From assembly GCF_009604385.1 (NCBI RefSeq), contig NZ_WEGJ01000028.1, positions 1 to 64,000 of the forward strand: a stretch of 64,000 bases of DNA. Reading direction: 5' to 3'. This DNA comes from Streptomyces smaragdinus. Its GTDB lineage: Bacteria > Actinomycetota > Actinomycetes > Streptomycetales > Streptomycetaceae. Shown one piece after another: positions 56,272 to 64,000 of the stretch; position 1 is the stretch's first letter; every line of letters starts with the position of its first letter. A model generated the notes under the pieces. The model was not told the origin of the DNA. It worked only from the letters and a program-made list of their open reading frames with translations, and ran no database searches. Position numbers and translations under genes: made by a program.

Positions 56272-57297
56272 GTGCTCTCGTCAGCCGCCGCCCCGCACAC
56301 CTCCGCCTCGGCGGCCGAAGCCTTCGCGGCGGCCGGCTGGATCCACCGGAACTGGGAGAACTGGACGGCGGCCGGGCTGCGGATCGTGCTGATCCTGGCG
56401 ATCGCCGTGGTGCTGCGGACGCTGGTGCGGCGGATGCTGACCCGGCTCATACAGCGGATGAACCGGACCGCGGAGGCCGTGGAGGACACGGCGCTCGGCG
56501 GCTTCCTGGTCAACGCCGAGCGGCGCCGCCAGCGGTCGGAGGCCATCGGCTCGGTGCTGCGCTCCGTGGCGTCGTTCATGATCCTCGGCACGGCGTTCCT
56601 GATGGTCCTCAGCCAGCTGAAGATCGACCTCGCGCCGCTGCTCGCGTCCGCGGGTGTCGCGGGTGTGGCGATCGGCTTCGGCGCGCGCAACCTCGTCACG
56701 GACTTCCTCTCGGGAGTCTTCATGATCGTCGAGGACCAGTACGGGGTCGGCGACACCATCGACGCGGGCGTCGCCTCCGGCGAGGTCGTCGAGGTCGGGC
56801 TGCGGGTGACGAAGCTGCGCGGGGACAACGGCGAGGTCTGGTACGTGCGCAACGGCGAGGTCAAGCGCATCGGCAACCTCTCCCAGGGCTGGTCCACGGC
56901 CTGCGTCGACGTCCAGATCCGGCACGACGCGGACCTCGACCGGGTGCGGCGGCTCATCGCGGAGACCGGCGAGGAGCTGGCGAAGACGGAGCCGTTCGCC
57001 GAGCAGCTGTGGGGGCCGGTGGAGGTCCTGGGGCTGTCCGAGGTGACGCTGGAGTCGGTGGTGCTGCGGGTGCAGGCCAAGACGATGCCGGGGAAGGCCG
57101 TGGACGTGGAGCGGGAGCTGCGCTGGCGGATCAAGCGGTCGCTGGACGCGGTCGGGATCCGGATGCAGGCGTCGGTGCCGGCGCCCGCGGCGGGGACGGA
57201 GGACCTGACGGCGACGGTGGCGCCGCCGTCGGCGCTGGCCAATCCGGCGTCGCCGCAGTCGTCGGTGGCTTCGCCGATCGTGCCGCCGAAGGGGTAG
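56272..57297 (+). CDS. Small-conductance mechanosensitive channel (MscS family)
   Basis: 341 aa; GTG at 56272 with GGAAGG seven bases upstream. Three hydrophobic helices: ~35-57 (AAGLRIVLILAIAVVLRTLV), ~100-122 (FMILGTAFLMVLSQL), and the pore helix LLASAGVAGVAIGFGARNLVTDFLSGVFMI with the Gly/Ala-rich packing of TM3. After it the beta domain EDQYGVGDTIDAGVASGEVVEVGLRVTKLRGDNGEVWYVRNGEV typical of MscS, then a cytosolic alpha/beta vestibule. Releases solutes on osmotic downshock. Confidence 0.92.
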   Translation: MLSSAAAPHTSASAAEAFAAAGWIHRNWENWTAAGLRIVLILAIAVVLRTLVRRMLTRLIQRMNRTAEAVEDTALGGFLVNAERRRQRSEAIGSVLRSVASFMILGTAFLMVLSQLKIDLAPLLASAGVAGVAIGFGARNLVTDFLSGVFMIVEDQYGVGDTIDAGVASGEVVEVGLRVTKLRGDNGEVWYVRNGEVKRIGNLSQGWSTACVDVQIRHDADLDRVRRLIAETGEELAKTEPFAEQLWGPVEVLGLSEVTLESVVLRVQAKTMPGKAVDVERELRWRIKRSLDAVGIRMQASVPAPAAGTEDLTATVAPPSALANPASPQSSVASPIVPPKG

Positions 57298-57298
57298 G

Positions 57299-57325
57299 GC
57301 GGGGGTTACAGGGCTGGGCCCCCGC
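57299..57325 (+). terminator. Weak hairpin after the MscS gene
   Basis: GCGGGGG (57299-57305) and CCCCCGC (57319-57325) form a 7-bp stem one base beyond the stop; no T-run follows, so this may be an inefficient terminator. Confidence 0.35.
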
Positions 57326-57473
57326 GGTCCCGGGCTCGAGCCGCGCGGCCTTCGGTTCCGGTCTCGCGCCTTCGGTTCCGGGTTGCCGGGCATGAGCCGG
57401 TGGCCCGGGTACGGGTCACTCGGTTGCCGCTGTGGCGTCGCCGGGGGGCGGTCGGGGGTCGCCAATGGGGAGT

Positions 57474-58739
57474 ATGTCCGACGACATAGCCCCCGTTCGC
57501 ATGCCCCGCGGCGACACCGCTCACGGTGTCCTCGCCCGTGAGCTCGCCGAGGCCGCGGCCGCCGTGCGCGGTGCGGGGCGGGAGGCCGCCGCCGTGCTGA
57601 GCGATCCCCTGTTCCTGCGGTCCCTGCTGCGCCGTCCCGTGAGCGGTGCGCGGAGTCTGCGGGCGCTCGGCCGGGCGCTGGCCCGGCGGGACGGGCTCGG
57701 GTACACCGGGGGCGCCGGGGCGGTGGCCGGGCGGCGGGGGCTGGGGGAGGAGCTCGCCGTGGCGTCGCTGCGGCTGCGGCTCGGAGGGTCGGCGGAGCTC
57801 GCCGGTGCCGTCGCCGCCGGTGACTCCCGGCGCGCGGGGCGGATCCTGCGGCGGCCGGTGGCGGGCGGGGGCGGGCTGCAGGCGCTCGCGGGGCTGGTGG
57901 CGGAGGCGGACGCGTGGGGTGCGCTCACCGACCGGAACCCCTTCAACGACGCGGCGGCCTGGGCGGTGGTCACCGGGCGCCCGGCGGACCCCGTGCGGCG
58001 GCCCAAGCGCGCCCGCGTCCGCCGCCGGCTGCGGCCCCTCGCGGCCCGGCGCCGCTGTGCGCGGCTGCCCGGTGTGTGCGTGACCCCGCCGCGGCCCGGC
58101 GGCATCGGGATGCTGCTGCGGGGGCTGGGCACGCTGGGGTACGACGGCCGGCTCGCCGTCCTGCGGGTGCGGGCGGGGGACGGGGTCGAGCGGTACGTCG
58201 CGCTCCTGCCCGGGCGTGATCCGGGCTCGGCGGCCAGCCCCCGGGCGCTGTGCGACGCGGTGGCCGCGCGGGCGGCCGGGGCGTCCGCGTACGTCCGGGG
58301 GGCGCACCGGGCGCTGGGGGAGGTGCTGCCCCTCGACGCCGAGGTGGCGCTCGTGGGGCACGGGGCGGGCGGGGTGGTCGCGATGTGCCTGGCCGGGACG
58401 GCCGAGGTCAACGACGCGTGGCAGGTGACGCATGTGGTCGCCGTGGGGGCGCCGCTCGGTCCGCGGCGGGCGTACGACCCGCGGACGCAGGTGATCAGCC
58501 TGGTCAACGAGCACGACGTGGTGCCGGGGCTGGCGGGGCGGGGGCCCGTGCCCGCGGAGTGGGTGTCGATCACGTGGGCGGATCCCTCGTACGACTTCCC
58601 CGTCAGCCACGGGGTGGGGGTGTACGCGGACAACCTCGAGCGGCTGGTGCCGGAGGAGCGGGACCGGGTGGACGCGATGCTCGCCGACTACGTCGGCTCG
58701 GTGCTGGAGACGGCCGTGTTCCGGCTGCCGGCCGCGTGA
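57474..58739 (+). CDS. Alpha/beta-hydrolase-like protein without nucleophile Ser
   Basis: 421 aa from the ATG at 57474 (ATG at 57465 equally possible). N-terminal ~200 residues are helical and Arg/Ala-rich. From residue ~210 an alpha/beta-hydrolase pattern: VALVGHGAGGVVAMCLAG, where the nucleophile elbow G-x-S-x-G reads GHGAG with Gly297 at the Ser site. An Asp (SLVNEHDVVPGL) and a His (SHGVGVYADN) remain at the expected places. So it looks like a non-hydrolytic family member, or catalysis uses another residue. The stop overlaps the next start by four bases (GTGA). Confidence 0.78.
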   Translation: MSDDIAPVRMPRGDTAHGVLARELAEAAAAVRGAGREAAAVLSDPLFLRSLLRRPVSGARSLRALGRALARRDGLGYTGGAGAVAGRRGLGEELAVASLRLRLGGSAELAGAVAAGDSRRAGRILRRPVAGGGGLQALAGLVAEADAWGALTDRNPFNDAAAWAVVTGRPADPVRRPKRARVRRRLRPLAARRRCARLPGVCVTPPRPGGIGMLLRGLGTLGYDGRLAVLRVRAGDGVERYVALLPGRDPGSAASPRALCDAVAARAAGASAYVRGAHRALGEVLPLDAEVALVGHGAGGVVAMCLAGTAEVNDAWQVTHVVAVGAPLGPRRAYDPRTQVISLVNEHDVVPGLAGRGPVPAEWVSITWADPSYDFPVSHGVGVYADNLERLVPEERDRVDAMLADYVGSVLETAVFRLPAA

Positions 58740-58966
58740 GCGGGGGTGAGGGTCTGCCGGCTGCCTCCGCCCGGTGGTCGGAGCGGATCCGTGCGCAGGC
58801 CGTCGAGCTGCGGGCTCGTGCGGCGCGGCTCCGGGATCTCGCTCCCGCGAGCGGCGGCGGCCCTGTGGCCGCGGAGCTGCGGTCCCACGCCCGTCGCTGT
58901 GACTCCGCGGCGGAGTCCCTGGCCCGGGCGGCGGAGGCGTTGGCCCGCCACGAGGCCGCGCCGTAG
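58736..58966 (+). CDS. 76-aa helical protein coupled to the hydrolase-like gene
   Basis: GTG at 58736 overlaps the upstream stop (GTGA), which argues for a real, coupled gene. Almost all Ala/Arg/Glu/Leu helix (RWSERIRAQAVELRARAARLRDLA ... AARRCDSAAESLARAAEALARHEA), likely a helical hairpin. No motif recognised. It may bind the hydrolase-like protein. High Ala/Arg content means a spurious frame cannot be excluded. Confidence 0.6.
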   Translation: MSGGEGLPAASARWSERIRAQAVELRARAARLRDLAPASGGGPVAAELRSHARRCDSAAESLARAAEALARHEAAP

Positions 58967-58999
58967 ATCGGCTTCGCGCCCGCGGGGGTGCACCCCCGA

Positions 59000-59032
59000 G
59001 TCGGCGTTGCGCGCCTCCGGCCTCAAACGCCG
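59000..59032. repeat. 33-bp direct repeat, copy 1
   Basis: 31 of 33 bases match the copy at 59081-59113 (core TGCGCGCCTCCGGCCTCAA). The core, with CCGGCCTCAAACGCCGG-like ends, resembles the dispersed short repeats found between genes in Streptomyces. Confidence 0.7.
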
Positions 59033-59080
59033 GCCGGGCTGGAATGGGGTCTTTTCGCGCTGTCGGCCTGCGGCCGGACA

Positions 59081-59113
59081 GTCGGCGCTGCGCGCCTCCG
59101 GCCTCAAGCGCCG
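59081..59113. repeat. 33-bp direct repeat, copy 2
   Basis: Second copy of the element at 59000-59032; the two differ by a C for T and a G for A. The 48-base space between them contains CTTTTCGCG after a G-rich stretch, possibly a terminator remnant. Confidence 0.7.
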
Positions 59114-59168
59114 AAAAACGGGCCATTGACGTCCGCCTCCCGGCGGCCGTACCGTCGACCGCGTCGAC

Positions 59169-59181
59169 AGGAAGGTTTCCT
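59169..59181. promoter_or_regulatory. Inverted repeat before the ROK regulator gene
   Basis: AGGAA-GGT-TTCCT lies 22 bases upstream of the ROK start. Short symmetric sites like this are typical of ROK/NagC-type operators, so self-regulation is plausible. Confidence 0.4.
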
Positions 59182-59203
59182 AACAGTCGAGGTGACCCCC
59201 CAC

Positions 59204-60397
59204 ATGGACCACACACCCGGCACCCCCCAGGTCCTGCGCGCCATGAACGACCGTGCCGCCCTCGACGCCCTCCTCGCCGAAGGCCCCCTCACCCGGGCCG
59301 GTGTCGGCCGCATCACCGGGCTGTCCAAGCCCACCGCCTCCCAGCTGCTCGGGCGGCTGGAGGCCGCCGGTCTCGTCGAGGTCGCCGGGACCAGCTCCGG
59401 CAGCCCCGGGCCCGGGGCCCAGCTGTACGCGCTCAATCCCCGCAGAGCCCACGTCGCCGGGCTCGACGTCACCGCCGACGGGACGAGAGCCGCCGTCGCC
59501 GACCTCACCGGGCGCGTCGTCGGGCGGTACCAGCTGGACGCCCCCCAAGGCGCCGACACCGCCCGGCACGTCGCCGGCGCCGTCGACGGCGCCCTGCACG
59601 ACGCCGGGCTCACCCGGAGGGAGCTGCACCGGGTCGTCGTCGCCACCCCCGGCGCCTTCGACCCCGGCAGCGGGCGGCTGCGTTACGCCGCTCACCTTCC
59701 CGGGTGGCACGATCCCGCCGTGATCGACGCGGTGGCCGCCGCGCTCGCGCTGCCCGTCGCGTACGAGAACGACGTCAACCTCGCCGCCGTCGCCGAGCAG
59801 GAGCTGGGCGTCGCCCGGGGGCGGGGGGACTTCGTGCTGCTGTGGAACGGCACCGGCATCGGGGGCGCCCTCGTCATCGGCGGGCGCCTGCACCGCGGGT
59901 TCACCGGGGGCGCCGGGGAGTTCGGGTTCCTCCCCGTGCCCGGGACGCCCGTCGTCCGCAAGGTCGCCGAGGCCGATCGCGGAGGCTTCCAGGACCTCGC
60001 CGGCGCCCCCGGAGTCGTCTCCCACGCCCACAGCCTCGGGCTGGACGTGCCCCAGGGCCGCCCGGCCGACGCCGCCGCCGCGCTGCTGGCCCGGGCCGCC
60101 GAAGACCCCGGCGCACCGCGGCACGCCGCCCTCCTCCAGCGCCACGCCACATCCCTGGCCCTCGGCCTCGCGTCCGTCGTCGCCGTGCTGGACCCGGGGC
60201 TGATCGTGCTCTCCGGCCCCCTCAACACCGCCGGCGGCGAGCCCCTGCGCGAGCTCGTCGCCGCGGAGCTGGCCGACCTCGCCGCCCCCCGGCCCGAGGT
60301 CGCCGTGGCCGGGGTGCGCGGCGACCCCGTGCTGCGCGGCGCCCTGGAGGCCGCGCTCCGTACCACCCGCGACGAGGTGTTCGACACCTCCCGCTGA
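59204..60397 (+). CDS. ROK-family transcriptional regulator
   Basis: 397 aa; ATG at 59204 with GAGGTGA about eight bases before. N-terminal winged helix-turn-helix (LAEGPLTRAGVGRITGLSKPTASQLLGRLEAAGLVEV), then a ROK sugar-kinase-like fold: AGLDVTADGTRAAV, VVVATPGAFDPGSG, the ENDVNLAAVAEQELG segment, and GTGIGGALVIGGRLHRGFTGGAGEFG. The CxCG zinc cluster seen in many ROK proteins is not evident. It heads the amino-sugar gene group and probably represses it until a sugar binds. Confidence 0.9.
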   Translation: MDHTPGTPQVLRAMNDRAALDALLAEGPLTRAGVGRITGLSKPTASQLLGRLEAAGLVEVAGTSSGSPGPGAQLYALNPRRAHVAGLDVTADGTRAAVADLTGRVVGRYQLDAPQGADTARHVAGAVDGALHDAGLTRRELHRVVVATPGAFDPGSGRLRYAAHLPGWHDPAVIDAVAAALALPVAYENDVNLAAVAEQELGVARGRGDFVLLWNGTGIGGALVIGGRLHRGFTGGAGEFGFLPVPGTPVVRKVAEADRGGFQDLAGAPGVVSHAHSLGLDVPQGRPADAAAALLARAAEDPGAPRHAALLQRHATSLALGLASVVAVLDPGLIVLSGPLNTAGGEPLRELVAAELADLAAPRPEVAVAGVRGDPVLRGALEAALRTTRDEVFDTSR

Positions 60398-60439
60398 GCC
60401 GTTGCGTCACCCGTACCGATCGCAGAGGGGCAAGCCATC

Positions 60440-61705
60440 ATGAAACTAGCGGTAGTCGGCGGCGGATCCACGTACACGCCCGAGCTCGTCGACGGCTTCG
60501 CGCGGCTGCGCGACACGCTGCCCGTCGAGGAGCTGGTGCTCATCGACCCCGCCGCCGAGCGGCTGGAGCTGGTGGGAGGACTCGCCCGGCGGATCTTCGC
60601 CAAACAGGGCCACCCGGGCAAGATCGTCACCACCTCCGACCTGGACGCCGGCGTGGCCAGCGCCGACGCGGTACTCGTCCAGCTGCGCGTCGGCGGGCAG
60701 GCCGCCCGCAACGAGGACGAGACCTGGCCCCTGGAGTGCGGCTGCGTCGGCCAGGAGACCACCGGCGCCGGCGGACTGGCCAAGGCGCTGCGGACCGTAC
60801 CGGTGGTGCTCGACATCGCCGAACGCGTCCGCCGCGCCAGCCCGGACGCGTGGATCATCGACTTCACCAACCCCGTCGGCATCGTCACCCGCGCGCTGCT
60901 CGGGGCCGGGCACAAGGCCGTGGGCCTGTGCAACGTGGCGATCCATCTGCAGCGCAAGTTTGCCAAGCTGCTGGACGTCACGCCCGAGGAGGTCCATCTG
61001 GACCACGTCGGCCTCAACCACCTCACCTGGGAGCGCGCGGTACGCCTCGGCGGCCCCGACGGCGAGGACGTCATGCCCCGGCTGCTCGCGGAGCACGGCG
61101 AGCGGCTGGCCGGCGACCTGCACCTGCCCGTGTCCGTGCTGGACCGGCTCGGCGTCGTCCCCTCGTACTACCTGCGCTACTACTACGCGCACGACGAGGT
61201 CGTCACCGAGATGAGGTCCAAGCCCTCCCGGGCCGCCGAGGTCGCCGCGATCGAGGCCCAGCTGCTCGAGATGTACGGCGACCCCGAGCTGGACGAGAAG
61301 CCGGAGCTGCTGTCCAGGCGCGGCGGCGCCTTCTACTCCGAGGCCGCGGTGGCCCTGGCCGCCTCCCTCCTCGGCGGCGGCGCGGGCGACGTCCAGGTCG
61401 TCAACACCCGCAACAACGGCACCCTCCCCTTCCTCCCCGACGACGCGGTGATCGAGGTCCCGGCCCGGGTGGACGGCACGGGCGCCACCCCGCTGCCCGT
61501 CGCGCCGCTGGAGCCGCTGTTCGCGGGCCTCGTCGCCAACGTCACCGCGTACGAGCACCTGGCCCTCGAGGCCGCCCTGCACGGCGGCCGGGACCGGGTG
61601 TTCCGGGCGCTGCTCGCCCACCCGCTGATCGGCCAGGTCGCGTACGCCGACCAGCTCACCGACTCGCTGATCGCGCACAACCGGGAGCATCTCGCGTGGG
61701 TCTGA
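60440..61705 (+). CDS. Family 4 glycosidase (6-phospho-beta-glucosidase-like)
   Basis: 421 aa; ATG at 60440 after GAGGGG. NAD-dependent GH4 enzyme: nucleotide motif KLAVVGGGSTYTPELVDGF, then DEAE-like loop PLECGCVGQETTGAGGLAKALRT, DFTNPVGIVTRAL, LCNVAIHLQRKFA with the metal-binding Cys/Asn, and DHVGLNHLTWE with the His. The family hydrolyses 6-phospho-glycosides using NAD and Mn. In this setting with an amino-sugar kinase, a GlcNAc-containing phospho-disaccharide is a reasonable but unproven substrate. The downstream kinase starts inside it. Confidence 0.92.
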   Translation: MKLAVVGGGSTYTPELVDGFARLRDTLPVEELVLIDPAAERLELVGGLARRIFAKQGHPGKIVTTSDLDAGVASADAVLVQLRVGGQAARNEDETWPLECGCVGQETTGAGGLAKALRTVPVVLDIAERVRRASPDAWIIDFTNPVGIVTRALLGAGHKAVGLCNVAIHLQRKFAKLLDVTPEEVHLDHVGLNHLTWERAVRLGGPDGEDVMPRLLAEHGERLAGDLHLPVSVLDRLGVVPSYYLRYYYAHDEVVTEMRSKPSRAAEVAAIEAQLLEMYGDPELDEKPELLSRRGGAFYSEAAVALAASLLGGGAGDVQVVNTRNNGTLPFLPDDAVIEVPARVDGTGATPLPVAPLEPLFAGLVANVTAYEHLALEAALHGGRDRVFRALLAHPLIGQVAYADQLTDSLIAHNREHLAWV

Positions 61706-62649
61706 CAGCCGCCGTCCTCGCCGTCGACGCGGGCAACAGCAAGACGGACGTGGCCCTGATCGCCCCCGACGGGCGGGTCCTGGGCCGCGGCCGCGGCGGC
61801 GGGTTCCAGCCGCCGGTCGTCGGGGTGGCGGCGGCCGTCGACGTCATCGCCCGGGCGGTACGGGAGGCCGGGGCCGGGAGCGCCGGGCACGTCTCCGCCT
61901 GTCTCGCCAACGCCGACTTCCCCGTCGAGGAGGAGGAGCTGCGGGACGAGATCGCCCGGCGCGGGTGGGCCCGTACGGTCGAGGTACGCAACGACACCTT
62001 CGCCCTGCTGCGGGCCGGCGTCGAACAGCCCCGGGGCGTCGCCGTGGTGTGCGGCGCCGGCGTCAACTGCGTGGGCATGCGGCCCGACGGGCGCACCGCC
62101 CGCTTCCCCGCGATCGGCAGGATCTCCGGGGACTGGGGCGGCGGCGGGGGACTGGCCGAGGAGGCCCTGTGGTTCGCGGCGCGCGCCGAGGACGGGCGCG
62201 GGGAGGCGACCGCGCTGCGGGAGGCGCTGCCCGGACACTTCGGGCTGGGCAGCATGGGGGAGCTGATCGAGGCCCTGCACTTCGGCCGGGTGGCGGCGCG
62301 GCGGCGGCACGAACTCGCGCCGGTGCTCTTCGCCGTGGCCGCCGCGGGGGACCCGGTGGCGCGGGCGCTGGTGGACCGGCAGGCGGACGAGGTCGTGGCG
62401 ATGGCGGGGGCGGCGCTCTCCCGGCTCGACCTCCTGGACGAGCCGGTGGACGTGATCCTCGGCGGCAGCGTCCTGGCCGCCCGCCACCCCCAGCTGGACA
62501 CCGGCGTCCGCGCCCGCCTCGCGGCCCGCGCCCCGAAGGCGGTGGCCACGGTGGTCACCGCCCCGCCCGTCCTGGGCGCGGGGCTGCTGGGGCTGGACGC
62601 GGTGGGGGCGCCGCGGACGGCGCACGCGCGGCTGCGGGGGGAGTTCTGA
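61696..62649 (+). CDS. BadF/BadG-type N-acetylglucosamine kinase-like protein
   Basis: 317 aa; GTG at 61696 overlaps the GH4 gene by ten bases, GGGAG eight bases ahead. Actin-like ATPase fold: phosphate-1 loop AVLAVDAGNSKTDVALIAPDG, NDTFALLRAG with the catalytic-type Asp, VCGAGVNCVGMRPDGR, RISGDWGGGGGLAEEAL, and phosphate-2-like VDVILGGSVLAARH. These match the GlcNAc kinase branch of the BadF/BadG/BcrA/BcrD family. Coupled to the GH4 hydrolase, it should phosphorylate sugar before or after cleavage. Confidence 0.87.
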   Translation: MGLTAAVLAVDAGNSKTDVALIAPDGRVLGRGRGGGFQPPVVGVAAAVDVIARAVREAGAGSAGHVSACLANADFPVEEEELRDEIARRGWARTVEVRNDTFALLRAGVEQPRGVAVVCGAGVNCVGMRPDGRTARFPAIGRISGDWGGGGGLAEEALWFAARAEDGRGEATALREALPGHFGLGSMGELIEALHFGRVAARRRHELAPVLFAVAAAGDPVARALVDRQADEVVAMAGAALSRLDLLDEPVDVILGGSVLAARHPQLDTGVRARLAARAPKAVATVVTAPPVLGAGLLGLDAVGAPRTAHARLRGEF

Positions 62650-62668
62650 AGGGGTTACGGGGGCGGGG

Positions 62669-64000
62669 TCAGCGGACGGCCCGTACCTCCAGCGACCACA
62701 GCGAGTACCCGTACACCGTCCCCCGCTCGTCGCCCACGACGCGGACGTACCGCACCCCCCGCTCGTCCATCCGCACCGACTCCCGTCCCCCGCGCCCGGC
62801 CGTCACCACGGCGCCCGTGCGCCAGTGCACGCCGTCGCCGGAGACCTCCACGCGGTAGCGGCTGGCGTACGCGTCCTGCCAGTACAGGACCACCTCCCCG
62901 ACCCGCGCCGGCTCCGCCAGGGTGACCCGCAGCCACGCCTCGTCGCCCGCCGGCGACGACCACCGCGTCCGCGGGTCCCCGTCCACCGCCGCCGGCGCCG
63001 GGAAGTCCGGCGTCTCGTCGCCCGAGGACTCCGCCGCCTGTCCCCGCGCCAGATCCTTCCCGGCGGCGGGGCGGTACGCCCGCACCGTCAGCGTCCGCGT
63101 CTCGCCCCCGGCGACCCGCACCGTCGCCGGGTACGTCCCCGGCCGCGTCCCCTTCGGCACGGCGACCGACACCCGTACCGCCGCCGACGCCCCCCGGGGC
63201 ACGTCCACCCGCCCCGGCACGGACACCTCGATCCCCTCCGGCGCACGGGCGCTCAGCGCCGCGCGCACCGCCCGGGGCGCACGCCCGCTGAGCCGCCCCC
63301 CGACGCTCTGGGCGCGCCCGCCGATCGCCACGTCCACCACGGACCGCTCCAGCTCCAGGCGCAGCGCCTCGTCCCCGGCCGCCCACGGCACGACCTCGTG
63401 CACCACCGGCGCCGCGCCGCCCGGCCAGCTCAGCCGTACCGCGTCCGCCCGCACCCCGCGCGGCGGCCTGAGCTCGGTGAACCCGGAGGGCGACAGCTTC
63501 CCGGCCGGCAGCCACCCGGACCCGGGGACGCGCAGCGCGACGGCCGCGGTGGCACCGGGTTCGGTGAGCAGCGTGAGGGTGTCCAGCGCGGTCCGGCCCA
63601 GCGGCAGCGTCAGCTCACGGTCCTGCGGCGCGGGCCGGCGCACGGTGCCCGGCCGGCCGTCCATCGCGGCGTCGGCCGCGCGCGGCGGGCGGGAGCGCAC
63701 CCCCGTGAAGGTGTCCGAGGCGGCGACGGCCTTCGCCGCGAACGGCGCCAGCACACCCTCCCCGACGCGCCCGCGCCCCGCGCCGATCTCCCGGCGCAGG
63801 CCGTCCAGCGCGAGCCGTTCCCGCCACGCGAGCGCCCCGGCGCCGTCCGCCTGCGCCAGCAGCATCCGTACCGCCCGCTCGCCGGCCTCGCCCTCGCGCG
63901 CCAGCTGCCCCAGCCACGGCCGCAGCTCGCCGTCCAGCGCGGCCAGATCCCGCGGCGCCCGCCGCAGCTGCCCGAACGCCTCCCGCAGCGGCTTCGCCGT
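62669..64000 (-). CDS. GH84-like beta-N-acetylglucosaminidase, C-terminal part
   Basis: 443 residues visible; the gene continues beyond the window, so start and catalytic domain are not seen. Visible: helical segment ~1-100 (ending FAAKAVAASDTFTGVRSRPPRAADAAMDG), a beta-domain with F5/8-like strands, an NPCBM/NEW3-like domain (VPRGASAAVRVSVAVPKGTRPGTYPATV), and a C-terminal CBM32/discoidin domain (VDGDPRTRWSSP...VGEVVLYWQDAYASRYRVEVS...RYVRVV). This order is typical of secreted actinobacterial GH84 hexosaminidases. Convergent with the kinase, 19 bases apart, and fits an amino-sugar catabolic group. Confidence 0.78.
   Translation of the reverse strand, partial: TAKPLREAFGQLRRAPRDLAALDGELRPWLGQLAREGEAGERAVRMLLAQADGAGALAWRERLALDGLRREIGAGRGRVGEGVLAPFAAKAVAASDTFTGVRSRPPRAADAAMDGRPGTVRRPAPQDRELTLPLGRTALDTLTLLTEPGATAAVALRVPGSGWLPAGKLSPSGFTELRPPRGVRADAVRLSWPGGAAPVVHEVVPWAAGDEALRLELERSVVDVAIGGRAQSVGGRLSGRAPRAVRAALSARAPEGIEVSVPGRVDVPRGASAAVRVSVAVPKGTRPGTYPATVRVAGGETRTLTVRAYRPAAGKDLARGQAAESSGDETPDFPAPAAVDGDPRTRWSSPAGDEAWLRVTLAEPARVGEVVLYWQDAYASRYRVEVSGDGVHWRTGAVVTAGRGGRESVRMDERGVRYVRVVGDERGTVYGYSLWSLEVRAVR

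Noticed and set aside
59000..59113. CRISPR-like repeat pair
   Set aside because: Only two copies, no further regular spacers, no cas genes; matches the dispersed intergenic repeats of Streptomyces better.

Overview
The window is very GC-rich, with GTG/TTG starts, conservons, dynamin-like sporulation GTPases, an SsbB-type paralog and a PknG system. All of this points to Streptomyces or a very close actinomycete. I read 53 protein genes (the last one cut by the window end) and one tRNA. Starts were chosen from ribosome-binding sites, overlaps and family length. Family names come from motifs read by eye; no database search was run.

Layout. 0.5-5.8 kb: an SLOG/Rossmann-like protein, a secreted HExxH metallopeptidase, a secreted endonuclease I, and an orphan ctaD with a small membrane protein. 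5.85-11.33 kb: a compositionally different accessory stretch with short regulators (GntR, two XRE), a membrane-anchored L7/L12-like protein, a divergent XRE regulator facing a three-gene operon (76-aa membrane protein, aminotransferase-like, 2-hydroxyacid dehydrogenase-like), and a GNAT-like protein. 11.3-15.3 kb: an overlapping kinase / GlpA-like / GlpB-like operon. 15.4-20.7 kb: a complete conservon (cvnA-D) translationally coupled to an APC permease. 20.8-26.5 kb: a helical protein, tRNA-Arg(UCU), then dynA-dynB-ssbB. 26.8-33 kb: a sortase-anchored thioester surface protein, a cyclic-nucleotide-type sensor, a CstR-like repressor with its operator, a thioredoxin, EttA and a thioesterase. 32.7-39.9 kb: a MacB/FtsX-type ABC exporter. 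40-43.4 kb: truncated haemoglobin, SDR/LysR divergent pair, PCMT-like methyltransferase. 43.4-53.9 kb: a seven-gene signalling operon, glnX-glnH-coiled coil-pknG-PP2C-vWA-FHA. 54-58.97 kb: a threonine-synthase-like enzyme, HNH nuclease, MscS channel, and a hydrolase-like protein lacking its nucleophile. 59.2-64 kb: an amino-sugar cluster (ROK regulator, GH4, BadF-type kinase, and the C-terminal part of a GH84-like hexosaminidase).

How genes work together. The best-supported multi-gene logic is the amino-acid-sensing PknG module. GlnH (binding protein) and GlnX (four-TM sensor) resemble the mycobacterial sensory pair, PknG is the kinase, and this operon adds a phosphatase, a vWA protein and an FHA reader. 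The conservon, fused by overlapping stop/start codons to an amino-acid permease, may be a second nutrient-linked membrane switch. dynA-dynB-ssbB is the sporulation septation/segregation group.

The best candidate for an undescribed system is the small operon at 9.72-7.41 kb under a divergent XRE regulator. It has overlapping reading frames, paired promoters with identical -10 hexamers, a tiny membrane protein, and a dehydrogenase in which the usual catalytic His is Gly.
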